A stretch of 59,193 nt of DNA from Desulfovibrionaceae bacterium (GTDB lineage Bacteria; Desulfobacterota; Desulfovibrionia; Desulfovibrionales; Desulfovibrionaceae): contig JAFGBU010000028.1 in the NCBI GenBank assembly GCA_016932995.1, positions 1 through 59,193 on the forward strand. The letters run 5' to 3'. Under the pieces are notes generated by a model. The model saw only the letters and a program-made list of their open reading frames with translations, was not told the origin of the DNA and did not search any database. The translations under genes and the position numbers were made by a program. The first letter of the stretch is position 1. Every line of letters begins with the position of its first letter. Below are positions 15,803 through 26,968 of this stretch, one piece after another.

Positions 15803-17104
15803 ATGATCTTTGACCCGGAAATGGAGACCCGGCCCAGAGAGGACCTCGAGGCCCTACAAACCAAAAGGCTCAAGGCCCTGGTCGAGAGGGTCTACGCCAA
15901 CGTGCCGTTCTACAGGAAAAAGTTCGACGAGCTGGGGATCAAGCCCAATGACCTGCGCGGCCTGGAAAACCTCAAGGACCTGCCGTTCACCGAAAAGCAG
16001 GACCTGCGCAACAACTATCCCTTCGGCATGTTCGCGGTCTCCAAGGAGAACATCGTCCGCATCCACTCCTCCTCCGGGACCACGGGCAAGGCCACGGTGG
16101 TCGGCTACACCAGGCGCGACGTCAAGAACTGGGGCCGGTGCATGGCCCGGGCCCTTGGAATGGCCGGGGTCACCAGCCAGGACCTGATCCACAACGCCTA
16201 CGGCTACGGCCTGTTCACCGGCGGTCTCGGGGTCCATTACGGGGCCGAGGAGCTGGGCGCGGCGGTGATCCCGGTCTCCGGCGGGGGGACCAAGCGCCAG
16301 GTCATGCTGCTCAAGGACTTCGGGGCCACGGTCATCTGCTGCACCCCGTCCTACAGCCTGTTTCTGGCCGAGACCGCCAAGGACATGGGCATCGACTTCC
16401 GCGAGCTGCCCCTGCGCGTGGGCGTGTTCGGGGCCGAGCCCTGGAGCGAGTCCATGCGCAAGGACATCGAGTCCAAGCTCGGGCTCATGGCCCTGGACAT
16501 CTACGGCCTCTCGGAGGTCATGGGCCCGGGCGTGGCCATGGAATGCCACACGGCCCAGAACGGCCTGCACATCATGGAGGACCATTTCCTGGCCGAGATC
16601 ATAAACCCGGAAACCGGCGAGCAGCTCCCCCCGGGCGAGGTCGGCGAACTGGTCATCACCACCCTGACCAAGGAGGCCATCCCCCTGGTGCGCTACCGCA
16701 CCCGCGACCTGACCTCCCTCAACACCACGCCCTGCCGCTGCGGCCGGACCCTGGCCCGCATGAACAGGATCATGGGCCGCAGCGACGACATGCTCATCAT
16801 CCGGGGGGTCAACGTGTTCCCGTCCCAGATCGAGTCCATCCTGGTCGAAACCGAGGGCCTGAGCCCGCACTACCAGCTGATAATCAAGCGCAAAGGGGCC
16901 CTGGACAGCCTCGAGATCGAGGTCGAGGTCGATGAGCCGATATTCTCGGACAAGATCAAAAATTTACAACTCCTGGAAACAAAGGTACAAAAAAACATAA
17001 AGGAATTCCTCGGGGTCACGGCCAAATGCAAGCTCGTGGAGCCCAAGACCCTGGAGCGTTCCGTGGGCAAGGCCAAGCGCATCGTGGACCTGAGGAAGCT
17101 GTAG
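15803..17104 (+). CDS. Phenylacetate-CoA ligase family adenylate-forming enzyme
   Basis: A 433-residue acyl-adenylate ligase of the PaaK type, which activates an aryl or arylacetic acid with ATP and CoA. It has the P-loop-like [15 protein letters not shown] (about residue 93), the [12 protein letters not shown] adenylate motif, the YRTRDLTSL motif, and the C-terminal lid with [20 protein letters not shown]. In anaerobes such genes are paired with indolepyruvate ferredoxin oxidoreductase and may handle arylacetyl-CoA products. No iorAB is in the window. Excellent ribosome site (AAGGAGG). Followed by an ACT-domain gene after 52 bp and preceded by an attenuator-like hairpin. The substrate is not determinable. 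Confidence 0.9.
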   Translation: MIFDPEMETRPREDLEALQTKRLKALVERVYANVPFYRKKFDELGIKPNDLRGLENLKDLPFTEKQDLRNNYPFGMFAVSKENIVRIHSSSGTTGKATVVGYTRRDVKNWGRCMARALGMAGVTSQDLIHNAYGYGLFTGGLGVHYGAEELGAAVIPVSGGGTKRQVMLLKDFGATVICCTPSYSLFLAETAKDMGIDFRELPLRVGVFGAEPWSESMRKDIESKLGLMALDIYGLSEVMGPGVAMECHTAQNGLHIMEDHFLAEIINPETGEQLPPGEVGELVITTLTKEAIPLVRYRTRDLTSLNTTPCRCGRTLARMNRIMGRSDDMLIIRGVNVFPSQIESILVETEGLSPHYQLIIKRKGALDSLEIEVEVDEPIFSDKIKNLQLLETKVQKNIKEFLGVTAKCKLVEPKTLERSVGKAKRIVDLRKL

Positions 17105-17156
17105 GGCCGACGGCCGACATGGCTGTGAAGAGAACCAAAACCCAAGCGAGGAACAC

Positions 17157-17588
17157 ATGAAAGCCGATCAGCTATCCATATTTCTGGAAAACAGGGCCGG
17201 CCGCCTGGCCGAGGTGACCAAGATACTCTCCGAGGCCAAGGTGAACATCAGGGCCCTGTCCCTGGCCGACACCTCGGACTTCGGCATCCTGCGGCTCATT
17301 GTCTCGGACTTTGAAAAGGCCAGGGACACGCTGAAAAAAGAGGGCTTCACCGTGGGCCGGACCACGGTCGTGGCCGTGGAGGTCCCGGACAGGCCCGGCG
17401 GATTGCACAACATACTGGACATGTTGCAGAAAGAAGGCATCAACGTGGAGTACATGTACGCCTTTGTGCAGCAGAGCGGCAACAACGCGGTGATCATCTT
17501 CCGCTTCGACCGCACCGACCAGGCCATAGACATCCTCAAGGCCAACAACGTGCCCATCGTACCGGGCCCGACCCTCTACAACCTCTAA
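17157..17588 (+). CDS. Tandem ACT-domain protein
   Basis: A 143-residue protein made of two ACT domains, at about residues 1-68 ([20 protein letters not shown]) and 69-143 ([20 protein letters not shown]). ACT domains bind amino acids to regulate enzymes. In many anaerobes this gene follows the phenylacetate-CoA-ligase-family gene, as here, which suggests it senses an aromatic or branched amino acid for that pathway. That role is inferred from gene order. ATG 17157 has GAGGA upstream. Confidence 0.9.
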   Translation: MKADQLSIFLENRAGRLAEVTKILSEAKVNIRALSLADTSDFGILRLIVSDFEKARDTLKKEGFTVGRTTVVAVEVPDRPGGLHNILDMLQKEGINVEYMYAFVQQSGNNAVIIFRFDRTDQAIDILKANNVPIVPGPTLYNL

Positions 17589-17604
17589 TCTCCAAGACCG
17601 ATCC

Positions 17605-17630
17605 CCCGGGGGCCGCGGCCCCCGGGACCC
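17605..17630 (+). terminator. Probable terminator after the CoA ligase-ACT pair
   Basis: A perfect 22-bp palindrome (17605-17626), with arms CCCGGGGGCCG and CGGCCCCCGGG, lies 16 bp after the ACT stop, followed by a pyrimidine-rich ACCCTTTCTCCC tail. The T-run is poor, so efficiency is uncertain. Confidence 0.5.
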
Positions 17631-17646
17631 TTTCTCCCCCGCTCAC

Positions 17647-17675
17647 TTGTCCGGCCGCATTCTTTGAGCTAACGT
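17647..17675 (+). promoter_or_regulatory. Possible rtcB promoter with near-leaderless start
   Basis: TTGTCC (17647-17652), a 17-bp spacer and TAACGT (17670-17675). The predicted transcription start would fall at or next to the rtcB ATG (17682), and no good ribosome site is present. Both hexamers are imperfect. Confidence 0.3.
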
Positions 17676-17681
17676 CTGAGC

Positions 17682-19112
17682 ATGGACATCTCCCTTTTCG
17701 AGCGGCGCTCGGAATACGAATGGCTCCTGCCCGCCCAGGGCGAGATGCGGGTCCCGGCGAAGTTCTTCGCCACCAGGCAGTTGCTGCTCGACATGGACCC
17801 GGACGCGATCCGCCAGGCCGTGAACGTGGCCTGCCTGCCGGGCATAGTAGAGGCCTGCGTGGTCATGCCCGACGCGCACACCGGATACGGATTTCCCATC
17901 GGCGGGGTGGCCGCGTTTGACCCCAAGCGCGGCGGAGTGGTCTCGGCCGGGGGCGTGGGCTTCGACATCGCCTGCGGGGTGCGCACGCTGACCACGGACC
18001 TGACCCGGGAGGACATCCTGGCCCGCCAGGAGGAAGTGGCCGAACGGCTCTTCGCCCAGGTCCCCTGCGGGGTCGGCTCGGGCGGCGACCTGAGGCTTGA
18101 CGACCGGGAGCTGGAGCACATGCTGCTCAAGGGCGCGTCCTGGGCCGTGGGCCGGGGCCTCGGGGTCCCCAGGGACCTGGAGCGCGCCGAGGAGCGCGGC
18201 TTCATGCCCGGGGCCAGGCCGGAGTTCGTCTCCAAAAAGGCCAAGGAGCGCGGCCGCGACCAGATCGGCAGCCTGGGCTCGGGCAACCACTACCTGGAGG
18301 TCCAGTGGGTGGCCGAGATACTGGACCAGGCCCTGGCCAGGGCCTTCGGCCTTGAACTGGGCGCGGCCGTGGTCAGCATACACTGCGGCTCGCGCGGCCT
18401 GGGACACCAGATCGGCTCGGACTATCTCCCGGAAATGGCCGAGCGGGCGGACAGACACGGCATCAGGCTGCCGGACAGGGAGCTGGCCTGCGCGCCGATA
18501 CACTCGGACCTGGGCCAGCGCTACCTCGGGGCCATGCTCGCGGGCGTCAACTGCGCCCTGGCCAACCGCCAGGCCATAACCCACCTGGTCCGCCGGGCCT
18601 TTGCCGAGGTCCTGCCCGACTCGGACCTCAGGCTCGTCTACGACGTGGCCCACAACACCTGCAAGGTCGAGGAGCACCTGGTCGAGGGCAGAAAGACAAG
18701 GCTCTTCGTGCACCGCAAGGGCGCCACGCGCTCGTTCGGCCCGGGCCACCCGGCCCTGCCGGCGGACCTGGCCGAGGCCGGCCAGCCGGTGCTCGTGGGC
18801 GGGAGCATGGGCGCCTCGTCCTTCATCCTGGCCGGGACCAGGGCGGCCCTGGAAAAGTCGTTCGGCTCGGCCTGCCACGGCGCGGGCCGGGCCATGAGCC
18901 GGGCCCAGGCCAGGAAGCGCTACAAGGGCCGCGACGTGGCCGAGGGCCTCGGGCGCAAGGGCATACTGATCAGGAGCGCCTCGTTCAAAGGCGTTGCCGA
19001 AGAGGCGCCGGGCGCGTATAAGGATATCATGGAAGTCGTGTCCTCGGCCGCGGGCGCCGGGCTGGTGGTCCCGGTGGCCAGGCTGGAGCCCCTGGTCTGC
19101 GTCAAGGGATGA
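17682..19112 (+). CDS. rtcB: RNA-splicing ligase RtcB
   Basis: A 476-residue Mn/GTP-dependent ligase that joins 2',3'-cyclic phosphate or 3'-phosphate ends to 5'-hydroxyl RNA ends. Metal-binding and active-site motifs are all present: MPDAHTGYGFPIGG, GGVGFDIACGVRTL, LGSGNHYLEVQ, SIHCGSRGLGHQIG, and VHRKGATRSFGPG with the guanylylated His region. No rtcA, rtcR or archease gene is adjacent, so this is the orphan type rather than the enterobacterial stress operon. It is followed by a stand-alone HPt gene after 36 bp. The ribosome site is weak (see the promoter entry). Confidence 0.95.
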   Translation: MDISLFERRSEYEWLLPAQGEMRVPAKFFATRQLLLDMDPDAIRQAVNVACLPGIVEACVVMPDAHTGYGFPIGGVAAFDPKRGGVVSAGGVGFDIACGVRTLTTDLTREDILARQEEVAERLFAQVPCGVGSGGDLRLDDRELEHMLLKGASWAVGRGLGVPRDLERAEERGFMPGARPEFVSKKAKERGRDQIGSLGSGNHYLEVQWVAEILDQALARAFGLELGAAVVSIHCGSRGLGHQIGSDYLPEMAERADRHGIRLPDRELACAPIHSDLGQRYLGAMLAGVNCALANRQAITHLVRRAFAEVLPDSDLRLVYDVAHNTCKVEEHLVEGRKTRLFVHRKGATRSFGPGHPALPADLAEAGQPVLVGGSMGASSFILAGTRAALEKSFGSACHGAGRAMSRAQARKRYKGRDVAEGLGRKGILIRSASFKGVAEEAPGAYKDIMEVVSSAAGAGLVVPVARLEPLVCVKG

Positions 19113-19148
19113 CCCGGCCGGACCTTGGACCTGAAGCGGGAAACTAAA

Positions 19149-19490
19149 ATGAACAAGGCCATAAATCCCGTATGGTTGAAGTCGATGTCCGCCAAGCGCG
19201 AACTGCTCAGGAACATGTTCGCGGTCTTTTTGGCCGAGGAGCCGGCCAGGATGGACAAGATAAGATCGGCCCTGAAATCCGGACGGACCAAGGAGCTGAA
19301 GTTCCTGGCCCACTCCCTCAAGGGCTCGGCCGCGACCCTGAACGCCGAGAGGCTCAAGGCCTGCTGCCAGCGCCTGGAAAACGCGACCAAGATCGAGGAC
19401 ATCGATCAGGCCCTGGTCTGCTTCAGCGACCTGGAGACCGAGATCGAGGCCGTCTATGCCGTCATGCTCAACTATTTGGAAAACAACTGA
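19149..19490 (+). CDS. Stand-alone histidine phosphotransfer (HPt) protein
   Basis: A 113-residue, all-helical protein with the HPt motif LAHSLKGSAATLNAERL, placing the phospho-accepting His at residue 55. HPt proteins shuttle phosphate between response regulators. No kinase or regulator is adjacent, so the partners are unknown. It is probably cotranscribed with rtcB. The start ATG at 19149 (MNKAINPVW) has GGGAAA upstream. An ATG at 19125 is less likely. The SixA-like phosphatase at 7988-8479 could act on it (inference). Confidence 0.83.
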   Translation: MNKAINPVWLKSMSAKRELLRNMFAVFLAEEPARMDKIRSALKSGRTKELKFLAHSLKGSAATLNAERLKACCQRLENATKIEDIDQALVCFSDLETEIEAVYAVMLNYLENN

Positions 19491-19545
19491 AAAATCCGGC
19501 CATAAGGCCGGGGCCGCAGGAGGCGGTTTCCCTGCGGCCCCGGCC
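19490..19545. terminator. Overlapping hairpins between the HPt gene and dapB
   Basis: Two stems share one arm. A 15-bp perfect stem pairs GGCCGGGGCCGCAGG (19506-19520) with CCTGCGGCCCCGGCC (19531-19545). A shorter stem, CCGGCC/GGCCGG (19496-19511, loop ATAA), is followed on the minus strand by ATTTTT and fits a dapB terminator. The two cannot form at the same time. Confidence 0.7.
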
Positions 19546-19556
19546 AGCGAAAGAAA

Positions 19557-20342
19557 TCAGAACAGATCGGACATGCCGTAGAGCCGCCCGGGCTTTTGGC
19601 CCTTGAGCCACTTGGCCGCCCTGAGCGCGCCCTGGGCAAAGGTCTGCCTGGAATGGGCCCTGTGGGTGACCTCGATGCGCTCGCCGGGCCCCAGAAAATA
19701 GACCGTGTGCTCGCCGACCACGTCCCCGCCGCGCAGGGTCTGGACCCCGATCTCGCCGCTGGTCCGGGGCCCGATGATGCCCTCCCGGCAATATTTCCTG
19801 GCCTTGTCGTAGTCCAGGCCCCTGGCCCGGGCAAGGCATTGGGCCAGCTTGATGGCCGTGCCGCTGGGCGCGTCGGCCTTTTTGTTGTGGTGCATCTCGA
19901 CCATTTCTAAATCATAGGCCTCGCCCAGCTTCTGCACCAGGTCCGGCAGGACCTGGAGCAGGACATTGACGCCCACGCTCATGTTCGGGGCCCAGAACAG
20001 CGGGATGTCCCTGGCCGCGTCCTCCAGCTCGGCCAACTGCTGGGAGTCCAGGCCCGTGGTCCCGATGACCGCCGGGTTGCCGTGCCTGCGGGCCACGCGG
20101 ACCATGCCCACGCTCGCCCCCGGGGCCGTGAAGTCGATAATCACGGCCCCGGCCTTGCGCGGCAGTATGGAATCCAGGTCGCTGGTGACCACGCAGCCCA
20201 ACGTCTCCAGGCCGCCGACCTTTTCCGGCCGCTCCACGGCCGCGGCCAGGTTCAGGTCCGGGTCCGCCTTGACCAGACCTGCCAGGGTCGAACCCATTCG
20301 GCCCTGGGCGCCCATGACGATCACCTCGCACACATTGTCCAT
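19557..20342 (-). CDS. dapB: 4-hydroxy-tetrahydrodipicolinate reductase
   Basis: A 261-residue NAD(P)H-dependent enzyme of the lysine/diaminopimelate pathway. The nucleotide motif [15 protein letters not shown] is at the N-terminus. The signature with the catalytic His and Lys is [15 protein letters not shown], and the C-terminal [21 protein letters not shown] is typical. The ATG at 20342 is chosen because AAGGGGG lies 6 bases upstream. A TTG two codons earlier would sit on top of that site. It is the last gene of the uvrB-K+ channel-ligA-dapB run. Confidence 0.96.
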   Translation of the reverse strand: MDNVCEVIVMGAQGRMGSTLAGLVKADPDLNLAAAVERPEKVGGLETLGCVVTSDLDSILPRKAGAVIIDFTAPGASVGMVRVARRHGNPAVIGTTGLDSQQLAELEDAARDIPLFWAPNMSVGVNVLLQVLPDLVQKLGEAYDLEMVEMHHNKKADAPSGTAIKLAQCLARARGLDYDKARKYCREGIIGPRTSGEIGVQTLRGGDVVGEHTVYFLGPGERIEVTHRAHSRQTFAQGALRAAKWLKGQKPGRLYGMSDLF

Positions 20343-20367
20343 CGCCAACCCCCTTGAGTTCGCAGGA

Positions 20368-23458
<3,091 letters not shown>

Positions 23459-23466
23459 GTGTCCGG

Positions 23467-25467
23467 CTACCCCGACTGCAGAAGCCGCTCCCGCAAGAGG
23501 ACCAGGCGGTCCCTGATCCCGGCGGCGCGTTCGAACTCAAGATCCCTGGCCGCCTCGCGCATGCCCCGCTCCAGGGCCCTGATCTCCCTCTCCAAACCCT
23601 TGCGGTCCAGGCCGTAGACAGCCGCGTCCTCCCGGATGAGGCCAGGGGCCTGGGTCCCGGGCCGAACCGAGAGCCGCGCCAGGACGTTGTCCAGGTCCTT
23701 GCGCACCGTACGCGGGACTATGCCGTATTTTCTGTTGTAATCCAACTGTTTTTTGCGCCGCCTCCCGGTCTCGTCCATGGCCTCGGCCATGGAGTCGGTG
23801 ATCCTGTCGGCGTACAGGATGACCGCGCCGCGGACGTTTCTGGACGCCCGGCCAAAGGTCTGGATCAGGGAGCGCGCCGAGCGCAGAAAGCCCTCCTTGT
23901 CCGCGTCCAGGATGGCCACCAGCGAGACCTCGGGGATGTCCAGGCCCTCGCGCAGCAGGTTGATGCCCACGAGCGCGAAGAACTCGCCCGACCTCAGGGC
24001 CTGGATCACGGCCATGCGCTCCAGGGTCTCGATGTCCGAATGCAGGTACCGGGCCGGCACGCCCATGTCGTTCAGGTGCTCGGTCAAGTCCTCGGCCATG
24101 CGCTTGGTCAGCGTGGTCACCAGGACGCGCTCGTCCCTGGCCATGCGCTCCCGGCACTCGGACATCAGATCGTCCACCTGGCCCTTGACCGGCCGGACCT
24201 CGACCAGGGGATCGACCAGCCCGGTGGGCCTGATGACCTGCTCCACCACCAGGCCCTGGGCGCGCTCCAGCTCAAAGGGCCCGGGCGTGGCCGAGACGAA
24301 CACGACCTGGCCGATGCGTTCCAGGAACTCCTCGAAGTTCAGCGGCCGGTTGTCCAGGGCCGAGGGCAGCCTGAAGCCGAAGTCCACCAGGGTGGTCTTT
24401 CTGGAGCGGTCGCCCTTGTACATGCCCGCGACCTGGGGCACGGCTATGTGCGACTCGTCCACGAACAGCAGATAGTCGTCCGGAAAGTAGTCCAGCAGCG
24501 TGGCCGGGGGCTGTCCCGAGGCCCGGCCGTCCAAGTGCCGGGAGTAGTTCTCCACCCCGTTGCAGTAGCCGAGCTCCTCGATCGCCTCGAGGTCGAACAG
24601 GGTCCGCTGCTCCAGGCGCTGGGCCTCGACCAGCCGGCCCCGGTCCCTGAACCAGGCCAGGCGCTCGGCCAGCTCCAGGCGGATGTCCTCCATGGCCCGG
24701 TTCAGGTTGTCCCGGTCCGAGACATAGTGGCTGGCCGGATAGACGACCGTCTTGGACAGCCTGGCCCGGACCTGGCCGGTGAGCGGATCGGTCTCCAGGA
24801 TCGACTCGATCTCGTCCCCGAAGAACTCCACGCGCAGGGCCGTGTCCCGGCTGTAGGCCGGGATGATCTCCAGGGCGTCGCCGCGGACCCTGAACACGCC
24901 CCGGTGCAGGTCGTAGTCGTTGCGCTCGTAGTGGACCTCGATGAGCCGGTCCAGGAGGCGCTCCATGGACAGGCGCCGGCCCTGCTCCAGGGGGGTGACC
25001 ATCCGGGCGTAGTGCTCCGGGGAGCCCAGGCCGTATATGCAGGACACCGAGGCCACGATGAGCACGTCCCTGCGCGTCAGCAGGGCGTGGGTCGCGGCGT
25101 GGCGCAGCTTGTCGATGTCGTCGTTGATGGACGAGTCCTTCTCGATGTAGGTGTCCGAGTGAGGCAAATAGGCCTCGGGCTGGTAGTAGTCGTAATAGCT
25201 GACGAAATACTCGACCGCATTGCGCGGGAACAGGGCCTTGAACTCGTTGTACAGCTGGGCGGCCAAGGTCTTGTTCGGGGCCAGGACCAGGGCCGGCCGG
25301 TCCAGGCGGGCGATGACCTCGGCCATGGTGAAGGTCTTGCCCGAGCCGGTCACGCCCAGAAGGACCTGGTCGCGCACCCCGGCCCTGATGTTTGAGACCA
25401 GCTCGTCTATGGCCCCGGGCTGGTCGCCCGCGGGAGTGAACCCGGTCACCAGTTCGAAGACGGACAA
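23467..25467 (-). CDS. uvrB: Excinuclease ABC subunit B
   Basis: A 666-residue damage-recognition helicase-like subunit of nucleotide excision repair. The Walker A motif is GVTGSGKT (about residue 39). The beta-hairpin that clamps DNA is [12 protein letters not shown], and the DEAD-type box is LLFVDESH. The helicase C-domain has [11 protein letters not shown] and QTFGRASRN, and a C-terminal UVR motif (about 625-660) binds UvrC. The start is a TTG at 25467, preceded by GGGG. No nearby ATG fits. It is the first gene of the minus-strand run and divergent from the orphan gene at 25571. Confidence 0.96.
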   Translation of the reverse strand: MSVFELVTGFTPAGDQPGAIDELVSNIRAGVRDQVLLGVTGSGKTFTMAEVIARLDRPALVLAPNKTLAAQLYNEFKALFPRNAVEYFVSYYDYYQPEAYLPHSDTYIEKDSSINDDIDKLRHAATHALLTRRDVLIVASVSCIYGLGSPEHYARMVTPLEQGRRLSMERLLDRLIEVHYERNDYDLHRGVFRVRGDALEIIPAYSRDTALRVEFFGDEIESILETDPLTGQVRARLSKTVVYPASHYVSDRDNLNRAMEDIRLELAERLAWFRDRGRLVEAQRLEQRTLFDLEAIEELGYCNGVENYSRHLDGRASGQPPATLLDYFPDDYLLFVDESHIAVPQVAGMYKGDRSRKTTLVDFGFRLPSALDNRPLNFEEFLERIGQVVFVSATPGPFELERAQGLVVEQVIRPTGLVDPLVEVRPVKGQVDDLMSECRERMARDERVLVTTLTKRMAEDLTEHLNDMGVPARYLHSDIETLERMAVIQALRSGEFFALVGINLLREGLDIPEVSLVAILDADKEGFLRSARSLIQTFGRASRNVRGAVILYADRITDSMAEAMDETGRRRKKQLDYNRKYGIVPRTVRKDLDNVLARLSVRPGTQAPGLIREDAAVYGLDRKGLEREIRALERGMREAARDLEFERAAGIRDRLVLLRERLLQSG

Positions 25468-25570
25468 ATCCGCACCCCAAAACCCGGCCCGGCCGCTTCT
25501 CGGCCTTGTCCGCCGGGGTTAAAAAACGTATCCTGGCCCTGAATAAAACCCATACGACCGGAGTCAACCA

Positions 25571-26059
25571 ATGAACATGAACATAGTCTATCCCGGCGCC
25601 CGGACGCCAGTCGAACGCGCCTTTGCCCTGTCCATGACCATCAAGAGCTTCAAGGGCCGCCGCAACGTGGAGGTCCACCTGTTCAGATACGCCTGGGACA
25701 AGGCCGAGGAGGGGTCATATCCCTGGGAAAGGATAATCGGGGCCCCGATAGAGCCCGGGCTTGCGGCCGACCCGACCAGCAGCCGCCGCGTGGTCATGGA
25801 GGCGTTCACTGAACAGGAGCGCGACCAGCTCGTCGAGTATCTCAAAGCCCAGTACGGCACAAGGCTCTCGGCCATAACCTCCCTGCCGCTCGACTTCCCG
25901 GTGCCCATGGGCCTGCCCGCGCTCTCGGACATGACCGAAGGCAAGGACATCGGGTTTGTGCGCTTCGAGAAGATCCCCAGCTACAAGCTCGATTTCCCCC
26001 TGCGCGGCCTCTACGACCTGAGCCAGCACAAGCCCATGGTCGAGATCGACGAGGACTGA
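25571..26059 (+). CDS. Conserved hypothetical protein, unknown function
   Basis: A 162-residue soluble protein beginning MNMNIVYPGARTPVERAF. It has an alternating alpha/beta pattern and a Pro-rich LDFPVPMGLPALSDM loop, no cysteines, signal peptide or membrane segment, and an acidic end (VEIDED). I do not recognise a family. A GGAG site lies 7 bases before the ATG. It stands alone on the plus strand between divergent uvrB and convergent aat, with the five-hairpin block directly after its stop. Confidence 0.7.
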   Translation: MNMNIVYPGARTPVERAFALSMTIKSFKGRRNVEVHLFRYAWDKAEEGSYPWERIIGAPIEPGLAADPTSSRRVVMEAFTEQERDQLVEYLKAQYGTRLSAITSLPLDFPVPMGLPALSDMTEGKDIGFVRFEKIPSYKLDFPLRGLYDLSQHKPMVEIDED

Positions 26060-26069
26060 ACCCCGGCCG

Positions 26070-26220
26070 GCTAGGAGGTTGTTGATAAACAACCTCCGCG
26101 CGCCAGGACGGCGCGCCCGGAATCATTGGCTTCCAATGATTCCGGAGAGTTGGCAAAACCGCGTTTTCGCCAAATCGAGTTGAAAAAGTCCAGGACGGAC
26201 TTTTTCAACATTCTGCTAGG
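26070..26220. repeat. Block of five consecutive hairpins (palindromic element)
   Basis: Between the stop codons of convergent genes lie five back-to-back inverted repeats. H1 26074-26097 has GGAGGTTGTT arms. H2 26098-26116 has GCGCGCC arms and loop AGGAC. H3 26117-26145 has a 13-bp stem CCGGAATCATTGG. H4 26150-26173 has TTGGCAAAAC arms with one bulged base. H5 26179-26209 has a 13-bp stem GTTGAAAAAGTCC and loop AGGAC. GCTAGG occurs at both ends (26070-26075 and 26215-26220), like a target duplication, and the second copy supplies the aat stop codon. It would also terminate transcription from both sides. Confidence 0.85.
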
Positions 26221-26914
26221 GGTCGAAAGACCACCGGCCGCGCCGGGTGGGATGTGAAAGGGAGTCGGCGAGCATGGCCAGGAACCGGGACCTGGGGACC
26301 TCGCGGGCCCCGAACCTGAGCACGTGCCCGGTGGTCTGCTGGCAGTCCACCAGATCGAAGTCCCACTGCCCGAGCTGGCGGACCAGGCGCACAAAGGCGG
26401 CCTTGGAGGCCTCGGCCCGGTTGTGGAACATGGACTCCCCGAAAAAGGCCCGGCCCAGGGACACGCCGTAGAGCCCCCCGGCCAGGGGCCCGTCCGGGTC
26501 CCCGGCCGACCTGACCTCCACGCTGTGGGCGTAGCCCAGCTCATGCAGCCTCAAGTAGGCCCGGACCATGTCCTCGACTATCCAGGTCCCCTGCTGGCCG
26601 GGCCTGGGCGCGGCCGCGCAGGAGCGGATCACGGCCTCGAAGTCCCGGTCCATGCTGAACACGAATCCGCCCTGGTTCATGATCCGGGCCAGACGCCTGG
26701 GCACGTGCAGCCCGGAGGGCACAAGCACCGGCCTGGGGTCCGTGGACCACCACAGGATGGGCGAGTTCTCGGCGTACCAGGGGAATATGCCCCGGGCGTA
26801 GGCGGTCAAGAGCCTTTTGGGGCTCAGGTCGCCGCCCACGGCCAGCAGGCCGTCCGGGTCGGCCTCGCGCGGGTCCGGGAAGACGCAGTCCTCGAAGAGC
26901 CTGTAGATGACCAT
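26216..26914 (-). CDS. aat: Leucyl/phenylalanyl-tRNA-protein transferase
   Basis: A 232-residue enzyme that adds Leu or Phe to the N-terminus of proteins carrying basic N-terminal residues, making N-degrons for ClpS/ClpAP. Family marks are FPDPREADPDGLLAVGGDL, GIFPWY, ILWWSTDPRPVL, GTWIVEDMVRAY, LYGVSLGRAFFGESMF and DCQQTTGHVLRFGA. Full length. It lies downstream of clpS-clpA on the same strand, so the whole N-end-rule branch is encoded together. Its stop codon lies inside the GCTAGG repeat at the edge of the hairpin block. Confidence 0.96.
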   Translation of the reverse strand: MVIYRLFEDCVFPDPREADPDGLLAVGGDLSPKRLLTAYARGIFPWYAENSPILWWSTDPRPVLVPSGLHVPRRLARIMNQGGFVFSMDRDFEAVIRSCAAAPRPGQQGTWIVEDMVRAYLRLHELGYAHSVEVRSAGDPDGPLAGGLYGVSLGRAFFGESMFHNRAEASKAAFVRLVRQLGQWDFDLVDCQQTTGHVLRFGAREVPRSRFLAMLADSLSHPTRRGRWSFDP

Positions 26915-26968
26915 GGCCGGAGATCGGCTCTGGCTGCCCGGGCAAGGCGCAACCGGGCCGCGCGACGC

